DNA of 17,500 nucleotides from Theodoxus fluviatilis (GCA_034096865.1 JAWQFJ010029069.1:40001-57500), one strand, 5' to 3'; positions 1 through 9,566 are shown, counted from the first letter of the stretch. Numbers and translations are program-made. The notes: a model not told the origin generated them from the sequence alone.

Positions 1-1213
1 GGAGGAAGAAGTGGCGGAGGATGAAGACGAGACTGATGACGACAAACAGCCTGGGGAGGCCAAGGAGAACGGCGAAGAGCCTTTCGCAGACCGGGTGCGA
101 GACAAGGACGTTATTGGTGGCTGCGGTGTCCGTGCGTTTCAGAACGGTTGGGACATGTTCAAAAACCACTTGGAGGGAGGTGGAAGCAAACTGCTGAAGC
201 CCGACAATGACTGTGGCGGCCGAGTGAGGCCCAGCTTCAACTTCAGCGGCAAGGACAATGCCTTCCAGCACGGGGCCCTCAAATCGCCATTTGGCCCTCT
301 ATCCCAGCCCAACCTGCAGTTTCTGGCCACCACACTCAAAAGCGAACTCGCGCAGTCCATTGGCAAGATCGTGGATAACACGTTGGTCAAGATCATGGAC
401 GTGCCCGCAGGGAAACACAACAACCATGGCAGCAGCCACGATCATAGCTCACCCAGTAATGCCGGCAGCAACAACAGGAGTAACAGCAGTGGCAGCAACG
501 CCAGCAGTAGCAACGGCTGCATAGGCCTGGGCAGCAAGGTCAACGGGATGGACACAGGCCGGGAGTCCATGTTCTCGCTCTCGGAGCGGCGGCCGGAGCT
601 CTCCGTTCCTTTCGAAGGCATGAGCGACGGCTACGGTTTCGGCCGTGGCGTCGAGAAGCTGAGCGCTTTCGAGCCGCTTACGCGAGGCGACTCGGATCTT
701 CACCGCTTGCCCCACCCTCCCGTGCCTTTCACCTCCAGCTACCCCTTCTACTTGCCCACCCACCTGCTGCCGCCGCCCATGTATCCCACGGCAGAGCCCG
801 AGCAGACGGAAGCACTTCCCTTGGTGGTATCCACACCCAAGAAGCCCAAGCGCACCAAGGTGACGGACACGCGCCTGTCGCCCCGCGCCAAGAATTCCCT
901 CCTCCAGGACAACACTCCCAGCTCCTCCCACCCCGACCTGGACCGCGTGCCAGTGTCATACTCGCACTTCATGGCGCACATGCTGCCCACCAGCGTGGCC
1001 ATCCCCAACCCCAGCCTCAACCCAGACCTACTCTCTGCCAGCTTCCGGGACCACTGCTTCGGCGACTTGCGCCCCTCCCTGACCCACTCCCCTCACATGG
1101 ACCGCTCTTCCCCCCAATCGCCCGAAAACTCCTCACACTATGGGAGTTCCTCCAAGCTGGACCTCTACGACAGCCTGCTGTCCGAGACCTCGGACAACTC
1201 CAAGATGCTATTA
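1..1213 (+). CDS. pros: Prospero/Prox homeobox transcription factor, internal exon A (5' partial)
   Basis: The frame is open from base 2 to the window edge, so this is the 3' part of a large exon; the GTG at 11-13 is an internal Val, not a start. The 404 visible codons encode an acidic stretch (residues 1-36), an amphipathic segment (about 104-134, LKSELAQSIGKIVDNTLVKI) that resembles a conserved Prox-family block, a Ser/Asn/Gly low-complexity linker (140-177), a Pro/Tyr-rich part, and then two blocks I recognise from Drosophila Prospero: STPKKPKRTKVTDTRLSPR (277-295, basic, possible nuclear localisation signal) and PTSVAIPNPSL (329-339). The protein is a sequence-specific nuclear regulator of neural and other cell fate in the animals studied. 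The exon is GC-rich against an AT-rich intron. Coding is predicted to stop after ATG CTA TTA at 1213, a phase-0 boundary. If unspliced, the frame runs only eight more codons, to TAG at 1235-1237. Family assignment is firm; whether the symbol should be pros or prox depends on the organism. Confidence 0.93.
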
Positions 1214-1222
1214 ATATCCTTT
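1214..1222 (+). other. U12-type 5' splice site (AT-AC class)
   Basis: ATATCCTTT matches the minor-spliceosome donor consensus at all nine positions and starts exactly at a codon boundary of exon A. There is no GT dinucleotide between the last conserved residues and the in-frame stop at 1235-1237, so a normal U2 donor is not available here. This site is the natural end of the exon; its match and its phase agreement with the downstream acceptor support the call. Confidence 0.85.
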
Positions 1223-1245
1223 TTGACCAGCCTTTAGGGACGAGT

Positions 1246-1250
<5 letters not shown>

Positions 1251-1322
<72 letters not shown>
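1251..1322 (+). repeat. (TG)36 microsatellite
   Basis: An uninterrupted TG run of 72 bases begins 37 bases after the predicted U12 donor. The open frames here are Cys-Val and His-Thr runs and are not genes. Such a tract can adopt Z-DNA and its length is expected to vary between individuals. Confidence 0.97.
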
Positions 1323-1326
<4 letters not shown>

Positions 1327-1769
1327 TAATAAGTATTTGCACTGTGGTACCGTCTTGGGTTTTATAGCTGCTGCTGTCCCTGTCCTGTTTCATTGTGGTT
1401 ATCATGACAGTACTACCGGGCATGTTTTAATCTGTGCTTCAATCTTCGGCGTTGTCTTTGTGGTTGCTTGTACGAAAGCTGGGTTTTTACGTTTTGCTTC
1501 ACCTTGGGTCGATTTAATTTTCACATCTACGAACCTTTCCTGCTCTTCCTAATTCTATTCCTTAATTTCCTTCTGCCTGCTCCTGCATCTCCTTCTCTTT
1601 CTAATGCATTGATGAACGACATGCACGTGGCGCTAAGCATCTTATAAATGTCTTTTCCACTTAAAGACTTACAAGTTATGTATTGTCCTGTCATCACAGT
1701 TCATCGCTAGATACAACTTCTCTTTGTCATTTGGGACGCTTTCCAGCCTTGCCTGAGCTGTTTCTGCGT

Positions 1770-2100
1770 TGCATCTAACACGGCGTCAGCGATTTTCCAC
1801 ACGAGTCAAGATGGCGTTGACGCCGACGTAGCCGTCCGTGGCGTACGAGCGTGTCTGCCTTGGGGACGCGATGCGGACGAAGATGCTGACTGCAGAAGGC
1901 GCCCCCTGCCCCCAGGGAGAGCGAGGTGGGACTGTCACTGCGCCTCAAGTCAGGTGAATCGAGGTGGTCCGTGCTGACGACGGAAACGGCTGTCGCCGAT
2001 CGATGCGTCCATCATCGGTCTGACTCCGCCACATGGCTCGCACGCAGCTGTCCGTGTGGAAGCGGCGCCCTCCCTTAATCGTCAGCACAACACGTTGGCG
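1770..2100. promoter_or_regulatory. CpG-rich intronic stretch, candidate regulatory element
   Basis: Compared with its AT-rich surroundings this segment is rich in CpG (for example ACGCCGACGTAGCCGTCCG) and has no simple repeat or convincing open frame. It contains GCGCCCCCTG at 1899-1908, which equals the first ten bases of the common CTCF motif, though the next four bases do not fit, and AAGATGGCG near 1808, which resembles a YY1/Pho site. Function is inference only. Confidence 0.3.
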
Positions 2101-3240
2101 AGTTTTCCCCTTTTTAAATTATTTTTAAAATGCTGTCAACGCCTGAATTTGCATGGTGATTACACCCATCCCCATCCCCACCCCCCACCATCAACTAAGT
2201 GGTGTAATATTTGGGTTTATTATTAGTTAGTGGTATGTGATTGCAAAGGATTTTCTGTTCTTTTTCGGGGATGAGTGATTGGGGCTGGGGTTCTTCCTTA
2301 TATGAATGACACAAGAGAGTAAATGCTTATTCTGCTTTCGTGTGAATTTCAGTAGAGACTCCCTTCCAACAAAGTGCTGTAAAAATTGGGTTTGTTATTA
2401 TTGTAATCATATAGCTGTTTTCTTCCTTTATTTCTCCCACACCCACCCACACCCGTTTTTTGGGTGGCGAGGGAGGGAAAGTTTTTTTTCGTTTGGTGAA
2501 TAACACCAGAGAAAAACGGTTTCGTTACTTATTGTACTTCTTTTTTCTCAGTGCGATGCCTGTCTCGGTTGCACTCGAGAGTGTTGCTTCGATTTAATTT
2601 CATCGTGAATGCAATTTACACCAAGTTGAGCAATTGAGCTAACTCATTTCAAATCACGTTTCTTGTATCTCTTTTCTGTAATTTTCTAGTCGGAAATATT
2701 TATAAGTAAATTAAAAAGTCCCTTCCTAAATGAGACACTTGCATCCTGCCCTATCGTTGAACAACGTCAGGTGAATAGTAGTAAAGAACAGGTATAAAAA
2801 AACACCATCTAGCGTATTTATTTATTCTTCCTTCGTGAGCTGTCTCACATGTCTGGTCATTGTACGCGTGAATAATGGATGCTATTCACTGAAGTTGAAC
2901 AGCACAGACTGCGCGTTTGCGTAAAGGCGAGTTCTATGTATAGGCATCGAATTTTCTTCCTTTGTTCCTTCCTAAAGACGCTGGGCACTGGAGCGTGGAA
3001 CGATGTGAGGTGTGGTGGGGCTTTGCCAGCAAACCTTCCGTAGAGTCCTATTGCGATTATTAGAGGCACGATCCAATGAATTGTTCATCCCACGAATTGT
3101 GATGACTTCACATGCAAGGCCGATTTAGACGTGGCCTTCTTGTCTGTGACAATTGCAGCAGAACTCCCGAGAAAACAGTTAGACCTGCTTGCCTTTTACG
3201 TCTCTGAGAGAGGAATTCATCCACCTATCATCCAGTCTCA

Positions 3241-3260
3241 CCCCCACCCCCACCCCCACC
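3241..3260 (+). repeat. CCCCCA hexamer repeat
   Basis: About three tandem units of CCCCCA lie in a C/T-rich context. The complementary strand has runs of G that could form a G-quadruplex. Confidence 0.8.
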
Positions 3261-3557
3261 TCCCCACTCTTCTTTGAGTCCCACTCCATTCCCACTCCCA
3301 TGTACTTTCTTTTCTTCCATCTTTTCCTACGAGACGACTGAAGTATCATATTGTTAAAAATAATAATTCACAGATCTGTTGGCGAATACGACTTGCCATT
3401 CCTCATCTTGGCCTAATTTTCGTGTTGTAGGTGGTTAAATCGGTTGAAATTTTGAACCACTCTTTCCAGATCAATTTAGTAGAATGTCTGCGTGAGTGAA
3501 ATTCCTCCCTTTCCAAAGCTCATAGAAAAAAAAATATAATTTATCTTCTCTTCCTCT

Positions 3558-3585
3558 CCCCCACCCCACCCCACCCCACCCCACC
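3558..3585 (+). repeat. CCCCA pentamer repeat
   Basis: Five or so tandem CCCCA units, the last one shortened, follow a C/T-rich lead. This is a short minisatellite-like tract in intron 1. Confidence 0.85.
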
Positions 3586-3820
3586 ACTCACCCTGCCACC
3601 ACTCCCTTTAGTTTTCGTTATCAAGCCCTGCCGCGAAGGATTCCTTCCGTCAGCGTGCATGGCAATTACGTCTCTTCGACAAGCGACGTCTGTCGTTCTA
3701 AACCCAGGCGGTGTTCTTATGTAGCAGCTAATCTGACCCCTGACAGTTTCACCCTTGGACGCGGGCCCGCCCCCTGCTTGTGTCAGAAATTCATGGCTGG
3801 AACAAAAGGAAAATGGAGCT

Positions 3821-3993
3821 GGGGTTTGGGGGTGGGTGGGTGGATGGAAATGGACAAGGAGGGTTGAGGTTAGGCGGAAAGAGGATGGGGTGGGGACTGT
3901 GGGAGTGGGGGAGGCAGATCAAGGAGAGAGTAGGAGATACGGTGAGGTCTGAGGGGATAGGGGTGGTGGCGTGGGTGGGTGGTTGGGTGGGTG
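3821..3993 (+). repeat. G-rich tract with potential G-quadruplexes
   Basis: Four or more runs of at least three G occur close together twice, at 3821-3843 (GGGGTTTGGGGGTGGGTGGG) and at about 3959-3992 (runs in GGGTGGGTGGTTGGGTGGG). The sequence between is purine-rich with GGGG runs. The open frames on either strand here are Gly/Trp- or Pro-rich by composition only. Confidence 0.7.
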
Positions 3994-4466
3994 AATAATA
4001 GGGGGCTGAGGGGGCGTTAATTATCACTCTCCACTTTCCTTCTGCTCCACAGCTGTTCGCTATAATTATGGTTATGGAGCGAGACAGACAAAGCCTGGTG
4101 AGCATCGGGTGCTCTGACGATGAGATGACGATGAAAGACGTCAGGCTTCCTATCATCGCCGTAATTTCTTTGTGCAACATTGCGTGCTCCATGCTGACAG
4201 TTGATTTTCGCCTCGTGAGGAACCCGATGTTTATCGGTATCTGCTCGTGGCATAATGTTGTTTAAATTGTTGATTAACACCCGGAACGAAGACGAGACGT
4301 ACATTTATCGAGTTGCACAACTAATTTATCACAGCGCTGCATGAGAATCGCGAAGAAAAAATCGCTTGTATGAGTCGTAGACAGAATGAAATTACAACTC
4401 CGTGTGAAACGAAATTCCGAGTCTTTAAATGTCATCGTGTCTAGGAGACATAAGACGTTTTCGTAA

Positions 4467-4515
4467 TTTTCTTTTTTTTCTTCTTTTTTTTGGGGGGGAG
4501 GGGGGGGGGGGGGGG
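4467..4515 (+). repeat. Poly-pyrimidine tract followed by poly-G
   Basis: A T-rich tract (4467-4491) switches abruptly to a G run with one A interruption (4492-4515). Homopolymers of this length are error-prone in sequencing, so the exact G count is uncertain. Confidence 0.85.
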
Positions 4516-4571
4516 TGGTGTTCATTTATTGTGTGCATCATGCTTACACTGTTGAGATAGAGAGAATTGCT

Positions 4572-4613
4572 GTTATTGGGGCTGAAATGGTCGAAGTCGG
4601 GAACATTCGCGGA
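4572..4613 (+). repeat. Dispersed direct repeat, copy 1
   Basis: This 42-base unit reappears 256 bases downstream. The shared core is GCTGAAATGGTCGAAGTCGG followed by an ACATTCG block. Differences between copies are a 3-base indel after the GTTATTGG start, single-base changes and a short gap near the end. Confidence 0.8.
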
Positions 4614-4827
4614 CAGAGTACCTCAGTTTGAAATCTCTGCATTTGAACGAGACCTAGACCGCACCCGCCACTCCGCCGCCTGACTGCTTCGCACGCCCGG
4701 GGAGTTATGCTAAGATCCGGCCGCGTTAATGTATCTGCGTTTTGTGACAAACGTCTTGCTCGGCGGTACTGTACTCCATGCACCTTAACGGTCCGCGTGA
4801 TTCGGGTGTAATCTTAAGCTAAACGAC

Positions 4828-4870
4828 GTTATTGGCGCTGCTGAAATGGTCGAAGTCGGAAACATTCGGA
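4828..4870 (+). repeat. Dispersed direct repeat, copy 2
   Basis: Second copy of the unit at 4572-4613, in the same orientation. A weaker third resemblance (AGCTGAAAACGTCGAGCG) lies near 4957-4975. Flanks of the two copies do not match, so this is not a simple large segmental duplication. Confidence 0.8.
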
Positions 4871-5049
4871 ACGTATGAATACAAATTCTCGAATATTTGT
4901 AGAGAATGTTGAGAAAATGTGAAAACCTCCGTAAATTATCCCTCTTCAGAAATATGGAGCTGAAAACGTCGAGCGAAAAATCAACGACTACAACATTCTG
5001 ATGGCTTTCTTTGCGATCCCGAGGGCGTGTGCGTCGCAATGCCTCGTCA

Positions 5050-5500
5050 ATAATTGCTGACAGGACGGCGTGAATGGACTGGGATTGCGGGGGAGCCGTT
5101 AGAGGAGACTGGAGAGGGAGGGCGAGGCGGGGCTGTCGTGTTTGCGATGCTCAGACCGTCGCTGTCTAGCGGGGAGCCTGGCCACAGGGCGATGCTTTGT
5201 GTCCTCTGTTTTTCCTTAGAGCGCGGCCCACAAAGGCGCGAATTAGTCTTACGGCTTCAGCGGCCGCGGCGGCAGCGTCGGGGTCGTGTTGACAATATGG
5301 GCCGCTCTCTGCTCCCCTCGCCCGCGCTTTCTTCTCCTCCGCGCGACAAGTGCACAGGTGATAAGGGCTGGCCGAGCTCGACGAGGCTGGCTCGAAGACG
5401 CTGGGACCAGGGTCTGCGTCCGCATTGTCCATCTATCGATTCCTCCTTTGCATCGGTCTGCCAGCGAGTGCCGCCCAGAATTGAGCGATAATGGCCCGCT
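5050..5500. promoter_or_regulatory. GC-rich, repeat-free intronic stretch
   Basis: High GC and frequent CpG (GCGGCCGCGGCGGCAGCG near 5260) stand out from the surrounding AT-rich intron. A + strand frame of 145 codons (5054-5491) and three overlapping minus-strand frames are open together, as expected from high GC, and none has a recognisable domain. GATA-like (GGTGATAAGG) and octamer-like (TTTGCAT) words are present. It may be a cis-regulatory element; this is a guess from composition. Confidence 0.25.
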
Positions 5501-5652
5501 GGAACAAGACTCGGGGTTTGTTGACTTAACAATAACGATATGGAGGCGAGTTTTGATCTGCTCTGTTGACACGGCCAACAAATCTGTGAGTCACTGAACA
5601 AAGGACTGCTAAGGGAAGTATTGCTAACCGCACCTTCCACGCCGAGAATTGC

Positions 5653-5744
5653 CACCAGCACTTATTGTCCATGCTCAATACGCGGCGGAGGGCTGAAGTA
5701 TTTGATACAGATGGCCCTACCAAAGAATGGACAATAAACTGGTG
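5653..5744. repeat. Short inverted repeat (18-20 base arms)
   Basis: CACCAGCACTTATTGTCCAT at 5653-5672 is matched by the reverse complement of ATGGACAATAAACTGGTG at 5727-5744, with one 2-base indel and one mismatch, around a 54-base loop. It could be a relic of a small transposable element or a transcript hairpin. Confidence 0.6.
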
Positions 5745-6011
5745 CTCCGTGTGCGGAAAGGGTTCTCGTTAGATCTGCAGTCAGAGAGGTAGCACATCCA
5801 CGAGGAAATATTTGCCACGCGTCATAACTGATCCTCGCGCACTTACGATTGACTGCCTACCTGCCAATAACGACAATGTAACGACTGCTTCGTGGAGACT
5901 TGCCACGCGCGCGTGTGATGGAATCCAGCAGAATGGGTTGTTGTCTTCTCTACCTTTCCCAAATGTCGCAACGCATTTGGTCGCTCTGCTGGGATAGCGA
6001 AGCACCCGACA

Positions 6012-6551
6012 TTTCAAAAGCGCTTCTAATGGAAACCCATTTACAATAAGTGTTGCCATCATCTGCTTCATGCATGGGCCCATCTTGAAGGAGATTGTGA
6101 AAAAAAGAGATGAAAACGCCTCGGTGCAGTAATACAGTTCATCAGTGAAATGTGATCAAAAACACAAACTATTTCTTGGGAGCCAGTTTGTGTTGAGTGC
6201 TATCGTGACTCATATTTGGTGTTTCTAATCCTTTTTGTGTACAGATCAATGACAGACTTGCACGCACATTCTGCGGTTCTGAAATGAATGATATAATAGT
6301 AATAAGTATAAAGGAATATAGATGGATCCGCAAAAAGGGACTATGAACACCAAAGTAAGAATTACTAAAGCACTCAGCATAAAGTGGTTCCCAAGAAATC
6401 TTGTATGTTTTTGACCACATTTCACTGATGAGCTTTATTACTGCACCGAGACGTTCTCATCTCTTTTTTTTCACCATCTCCTTTAAGATGCATATAGCAC
6501 ATGATGGCAGCACTTGCTGTAAATGGGTTTCCATTAGAACAACTTTTAAAA
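6012..6551. mobile_element. Foldback (long inverted-repeat) element, MITE-like, non-coding
   Basis: The left arm (about 6012-6247) and right arm (about 6325-6551) are reverse complements of each other around a 77-base centre. In the outer 155 bases I count roughly 17 mismatches plus small gaps, close to 87 percent identity by eye; the inner parts are more diverged. Landmarks are TTCTAATGGAAACCCATTTA on the left and TAAATGGGTTTCCATTAGAA on the right, plus CTCGGTGCAGTAATA and ATCAGTGAAATGTG in the left arm with their complements in the right. ACATTT occurs just outside or at both ends (6009-6014 and 6554-6559) and could be a 6-base target-site duplication, but the ends are not sharply defined. 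No transposase is encoded. The element sits in intron 1, so the pre-mRNA would contain a long hairpin. Confidence 0.8.
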
Positions 6552-7523
6552 TAACATTTAGTACAATACTATGGGCATAAAACCTATAGAATTAGAATTT
6601 CCTGTGAGAGTCAGACAAAGCAGGCAGGTGTCAAAAGTGTGCGAAGCAAATTTGTACATTCTTTGTCCGTTTCAAATAATTTTGTTGGATAAGGATGTTT
6701 TCCCTTGTCAAAATAGGTCATTTTATTTATTAATTCATTTATTTAAAATTATTAATTCATATGTTATTTGTTTGTTTATTAGTAAGCTTTATCAAACTGT
6801 TACTGAAGCTCAATTGAATTTCACGTGTTTTTTAATATTCCCGCAGTTTCCATAATGCACACTTGCTAACGACAGAGGGTTTTTGGTGAAAGGATTATCT
6901 TATGCCCCACATTCTTTTTGCATAGCCCCGCCAATTCTGTTTGTTGCGTTTATTTGATGCGCCATTCGCAATCTATAGGCCTGCCAATGATTAAGGATAT
7001 GAGGAATATAGGACTTTTGTTGCACCCACGGACCAGTTATGCAAGTCGGAGACTTACGCACGTATATCCGCGGCATATCGTATTTCTCTGCTGCAAGCCT
7101 CTGGTAAACTCCTCATCAACATGACACAAACGTGCTGATGGCTTACAGATGGATAATTTATGGAGGACGAGAAACTTTGTTCGAAGTCTGAATTCGCCAT
7201 TAAGTTTATGGAAATGAGGAGCATATTTAGATCTAACCCCACCATTTGCATTAAAGAGCCGGCTGTACAAGCGTCTGAAGCTGACTATTAGTCAAATCAA
7301 ATACGGAGTGGGGTGGTGGTGGGGACGGATAGGGCTAGGGGAAAGGCGACGAGCTACATGGAGGTGTTCTAACACGTAGACAGAACGGTGTATTGGCCCC
7401 ACATGGTTAGTGTCATTTTCATTTCAACGGCTTGGTAGCAGCTGCATCCTGAGTATTCCTTCTTTTGTTTCACTCCTCCGGCTGCTGACGTCGCTCCCTC
7501 TCCCTCTTTCCCGGGCCCCTTCC

Positions 7524-7567
7524 CCCGCTCCATTTTTCCCTCCCCCCCTCCCCCCCCCTCCCCCCCC
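7524..7567 (+). repeat. Poly-C tract
   Basis: Runs of five to nine C separated by single T or short interruptions occupy this stretch. The minus strand is correspondingly G-rich and could form a G-quadruplex, the plus strand an i-motif. The Gly/Glu-rich minus-strand frame across it is compositional. Confidence 0.85.
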
Positions 7568-8559
7568 ATAACCACTACCTTCTGATACACGACTCTCCTC
7601 ATAGCTTCCCGCTGTTCCCCCTCAATCAATATTACTGCTGCCCCCTGCCTGTCGCCCCCCATCCATTTCTCGGTTCCCTGGATCGCCCTCCTGTTACTGC
7701 ATGCACGGAAGATCCCGTTTTCTGAACATTACGAACGGGGAGCTTTTTCTTCACATTAGGGCAACAGGTGTTCTCTAATGAATCTTCTAAATGTCTCTCA
7801 GCAATTCAATGTCACCTCCGCTCCCTTTTTAGAGCGTCCACGCCTCGAATCTTTCCGCTGCCGCTTTGGCTACAGCTGAGGCTTTGTTCTCTGCTCGTAA
7901 GAAAACAACTCCTTCATTAGAACGCCTTCCTCGATCAAATGACACTTGTTGACATTGCACCACCAGCCTAACGTCGCGTAAAACGCCCCCACCCCCTCTT
8001 TTCTTCTCTCTCTTTGCACACGTCGAATCAGTAGTGAACAAACTACACCAGCCTGTGCGCTGAACAACTACAAGACGATGTGCAAGCTGTGAACACACCC
8101 GCACTTAGGATGTTATCATGAGAATCAGATTGCTCTCGAGTTCTTGACAGCCTGTCGAAGAAAGAAAAAATGTTATCACGCGTCTAGATGACCTTTTTTA
8201 CCCTTTCGTGACTGATTTATTGTCAAACATTCTTGAGAAAGAAGACAAAGGTGGAAATAGACATGGGGTGGGAGTGATGGGAAGGGTTCGTTACACTAGT
8301 GTGCGTTTTACAGAGGTGCTTCAAAAGGCTACAATCAATACATTTCACTCATTCTGTGTTGCTCTCATCCAGAGATCCGGGATTCTTTGTTCCCTTTGTA
8401 TACAAGTGGAACCAACCGACTGCGTCTAATCTCTCTCCTGCTTGATGACCACTTCGCTGTAAATGGGCGGATTGGGGTCGAGTTCAGCAGTTGGAAGAGG
8501 AAAGGACGACAAATAGATCTAATAAAGCTGAAAGACGGGGCGCTACATGAGTCTGACAA

Positions 8560-9010
8560 CTAATGTCTCGCTAATACCGCCGTCTCCGCCGCCATCTCTG
8601 GCGTGCAACGAATACTTGGTCGGCTTCAGCTGAAGTTTGATCAGGTGTGGGCGGGCCTGGCTGCCAGGGAGACGTCCCGAGTGGATTAGCCAACTCGAGT
8701 CCGTGTCACCTGGCCAATCCAACGTCCGGCCACACGCACGGGGCAAGACGAGACTGGTGCGGGTGTCTTCTCCACCCCACCCGGAACTCCTCCTACCTCT
8801 GTACGAGTTTCCCAGATGTGTGGGAGAAAGTGCGGGGGAAAGTCAGAGTGTTCGTTTGTATGTCTGACTCAGTCCAGCGGAGGGCAGCAGCCCTTCGAGA
8901 TGACCTCTGAGTGGAACGAACATTTCCAATTAGCAGGATCGCCGTTGGTGACCTGTGGGCCAGAGATCGATGGGAGGGCAAGAACAGGAAGGGCGTGAAT
9001 ACCTGGACCG
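8560..9010. promoter_or_regulatory. GC-richer, repeat-free intronic stretch
   Basis: This segment about 550 bases upstream of exon B has no simple repeats and mixed, information-rich sequence. It includes GCCGCCATCT near 8589 (YY1/Pho-like), CACCTGGCCAATCC near 8706 (an E-box followed by a CCAAT-type word on the + strand) and GGCTTCAGCTGAAG (E-box CAGCTG in an inverted repeat) near 8621. Several short frames are open on both strands without features. A regulatory role is only a suggestion. Confidence 0.22.
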
Positions 9011-9550
9011 TTGCCCAGCTCTCAGGCCCAAGCCTCGCTATGTTGCTCCGGGACTAATTAGGAGCAGAGGACTGGCATCTCGCATGTTGAAACTTGAAGG
9101 GAATGTATGATGGCAATAAACATGAAAGAATGCTCGCCTCTACAAGATGCCGCCAGGCATAAATGTTGTCAATGTGATCATAGACATTGTGACCTCTTGT
9201 GTTTGAATTGGTGAGATTTGAACACTCTTTGTCGTCGTTAACTTGTTTGTCGATACCTTTCTTCGATATAGACTTGTAACTTTTTCTTTTAAACGTTAGC
9301 CTCCTGTTTTTGTTCTTTGGGGTATATGTATACATGTTTTCATCATATTGTCATCTTTTTCTCACGTTTGTAGAATACCTCACTCTGTGGGTTTATGATA
9401 TTTCAGTGTTACCAGCACGTTATTGCCAAACAAGTGTAGACATAAAAATCTGAGCATCTAGCTTAGGATGACTGTGTGCTCCTTTATTGATATGCTCAGG
9501 TGCTTTAGACTTTGTGCCCTGGTCATAGGACCAGCCTGTACTGTCTGACG

Positions 9551-9557
9551 CCTTAAC
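9551..9557 (+). other. U12-type branch site
   Basis: CCTTAAC agrees with the core of the minor-spliceosome branch consensus TTCCTTAAC (the two preceding bases, CG, do not). The likely branch A at 9556 is 10 bases before the last intron base, within the short distance typical of U12-type introns. There is no strong polypyrimidine tract, which also fits the U12 class. Confidence 0.8.
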
Positions 9558-9564
9558 CGAGTTC

Positions 9565-9566
9565 AC
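9565..9566 (+). other. U12-type 3' splice site (AC terminus)
   Basis: The intron is predicted to end TTCAC. Of the AC dinucleotides near the branch site (ending at 9566, 9568, 9574 and 9576), only the one ending at 9566 leaves the homeodomain in phase 0, as the exon A boundary requires. AG dinucleotides at 9560-9561 and 9570-9571 would need an unseen donor in another phase. Confidence 0.75.

Larger units (their letters stand above)
1214..9566 (+). other. Intron 1 of the prospero gene, predicted U12-type AT-AC, 8353 bases, phase 0
   Basis: It begins ATATCCTTT and ends TTCAC, with the U12-like branch sequence CCTTAAC close to the 3' end. Most of the interior is AT-rich sequence without coding features; open frames inside are short or follow simple repeats. 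Stretches where I see nothing distinctive are roughly 1323-1760, 2110-3230, 4020-4460, 4620-4820, 4875-5050, 6570-7500, 7570-8550 and 9020-9540 (6719-6780 is markedly AT-rich). An additional small exon cannot be excluded without transcript data. Confidence 0.8.

Noticed and set aside
11..13. GTG as the start codon of the exon A protein
   Set aside because: The frame is open leftwards to base 2 with Glu codons and the family has a long N-terminal region, so the exon simply continues beyond the window. Non-ATG initiation need not be assumed.
449..931. 160-codon minus-strand frame opposite exon A
   Set aside because: It is a shadow of the GC-rich coding exon, and the sense strand carries the conserved family blocks.
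1214..1237. A natural protein end at the TAG after exon A
   Set aside because: Ending here would give a Prospero protein without its DNA-binding unit, while the matching homeodomain exon lies downstream in compatible phase. A truncated isoform by intron retention is possible but not shown.
1244..1552. Cys-Val-rich open frame after the TG tract
   Set aside because: It is a translation of the TG microsatellite with a random hydrophobic tail. The same explanation applies to the frames at the other TG, GA and CT tracts.
5781..6083. Minus-strand frame with WIPSHARV resembling a retrotransposon RNase H motif
   Set aside because: Only about six residues resemble the motif, and the expected GNExAD continuation is missing. 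Part of the frame comes from the foldback arm. A blastx search would decide.
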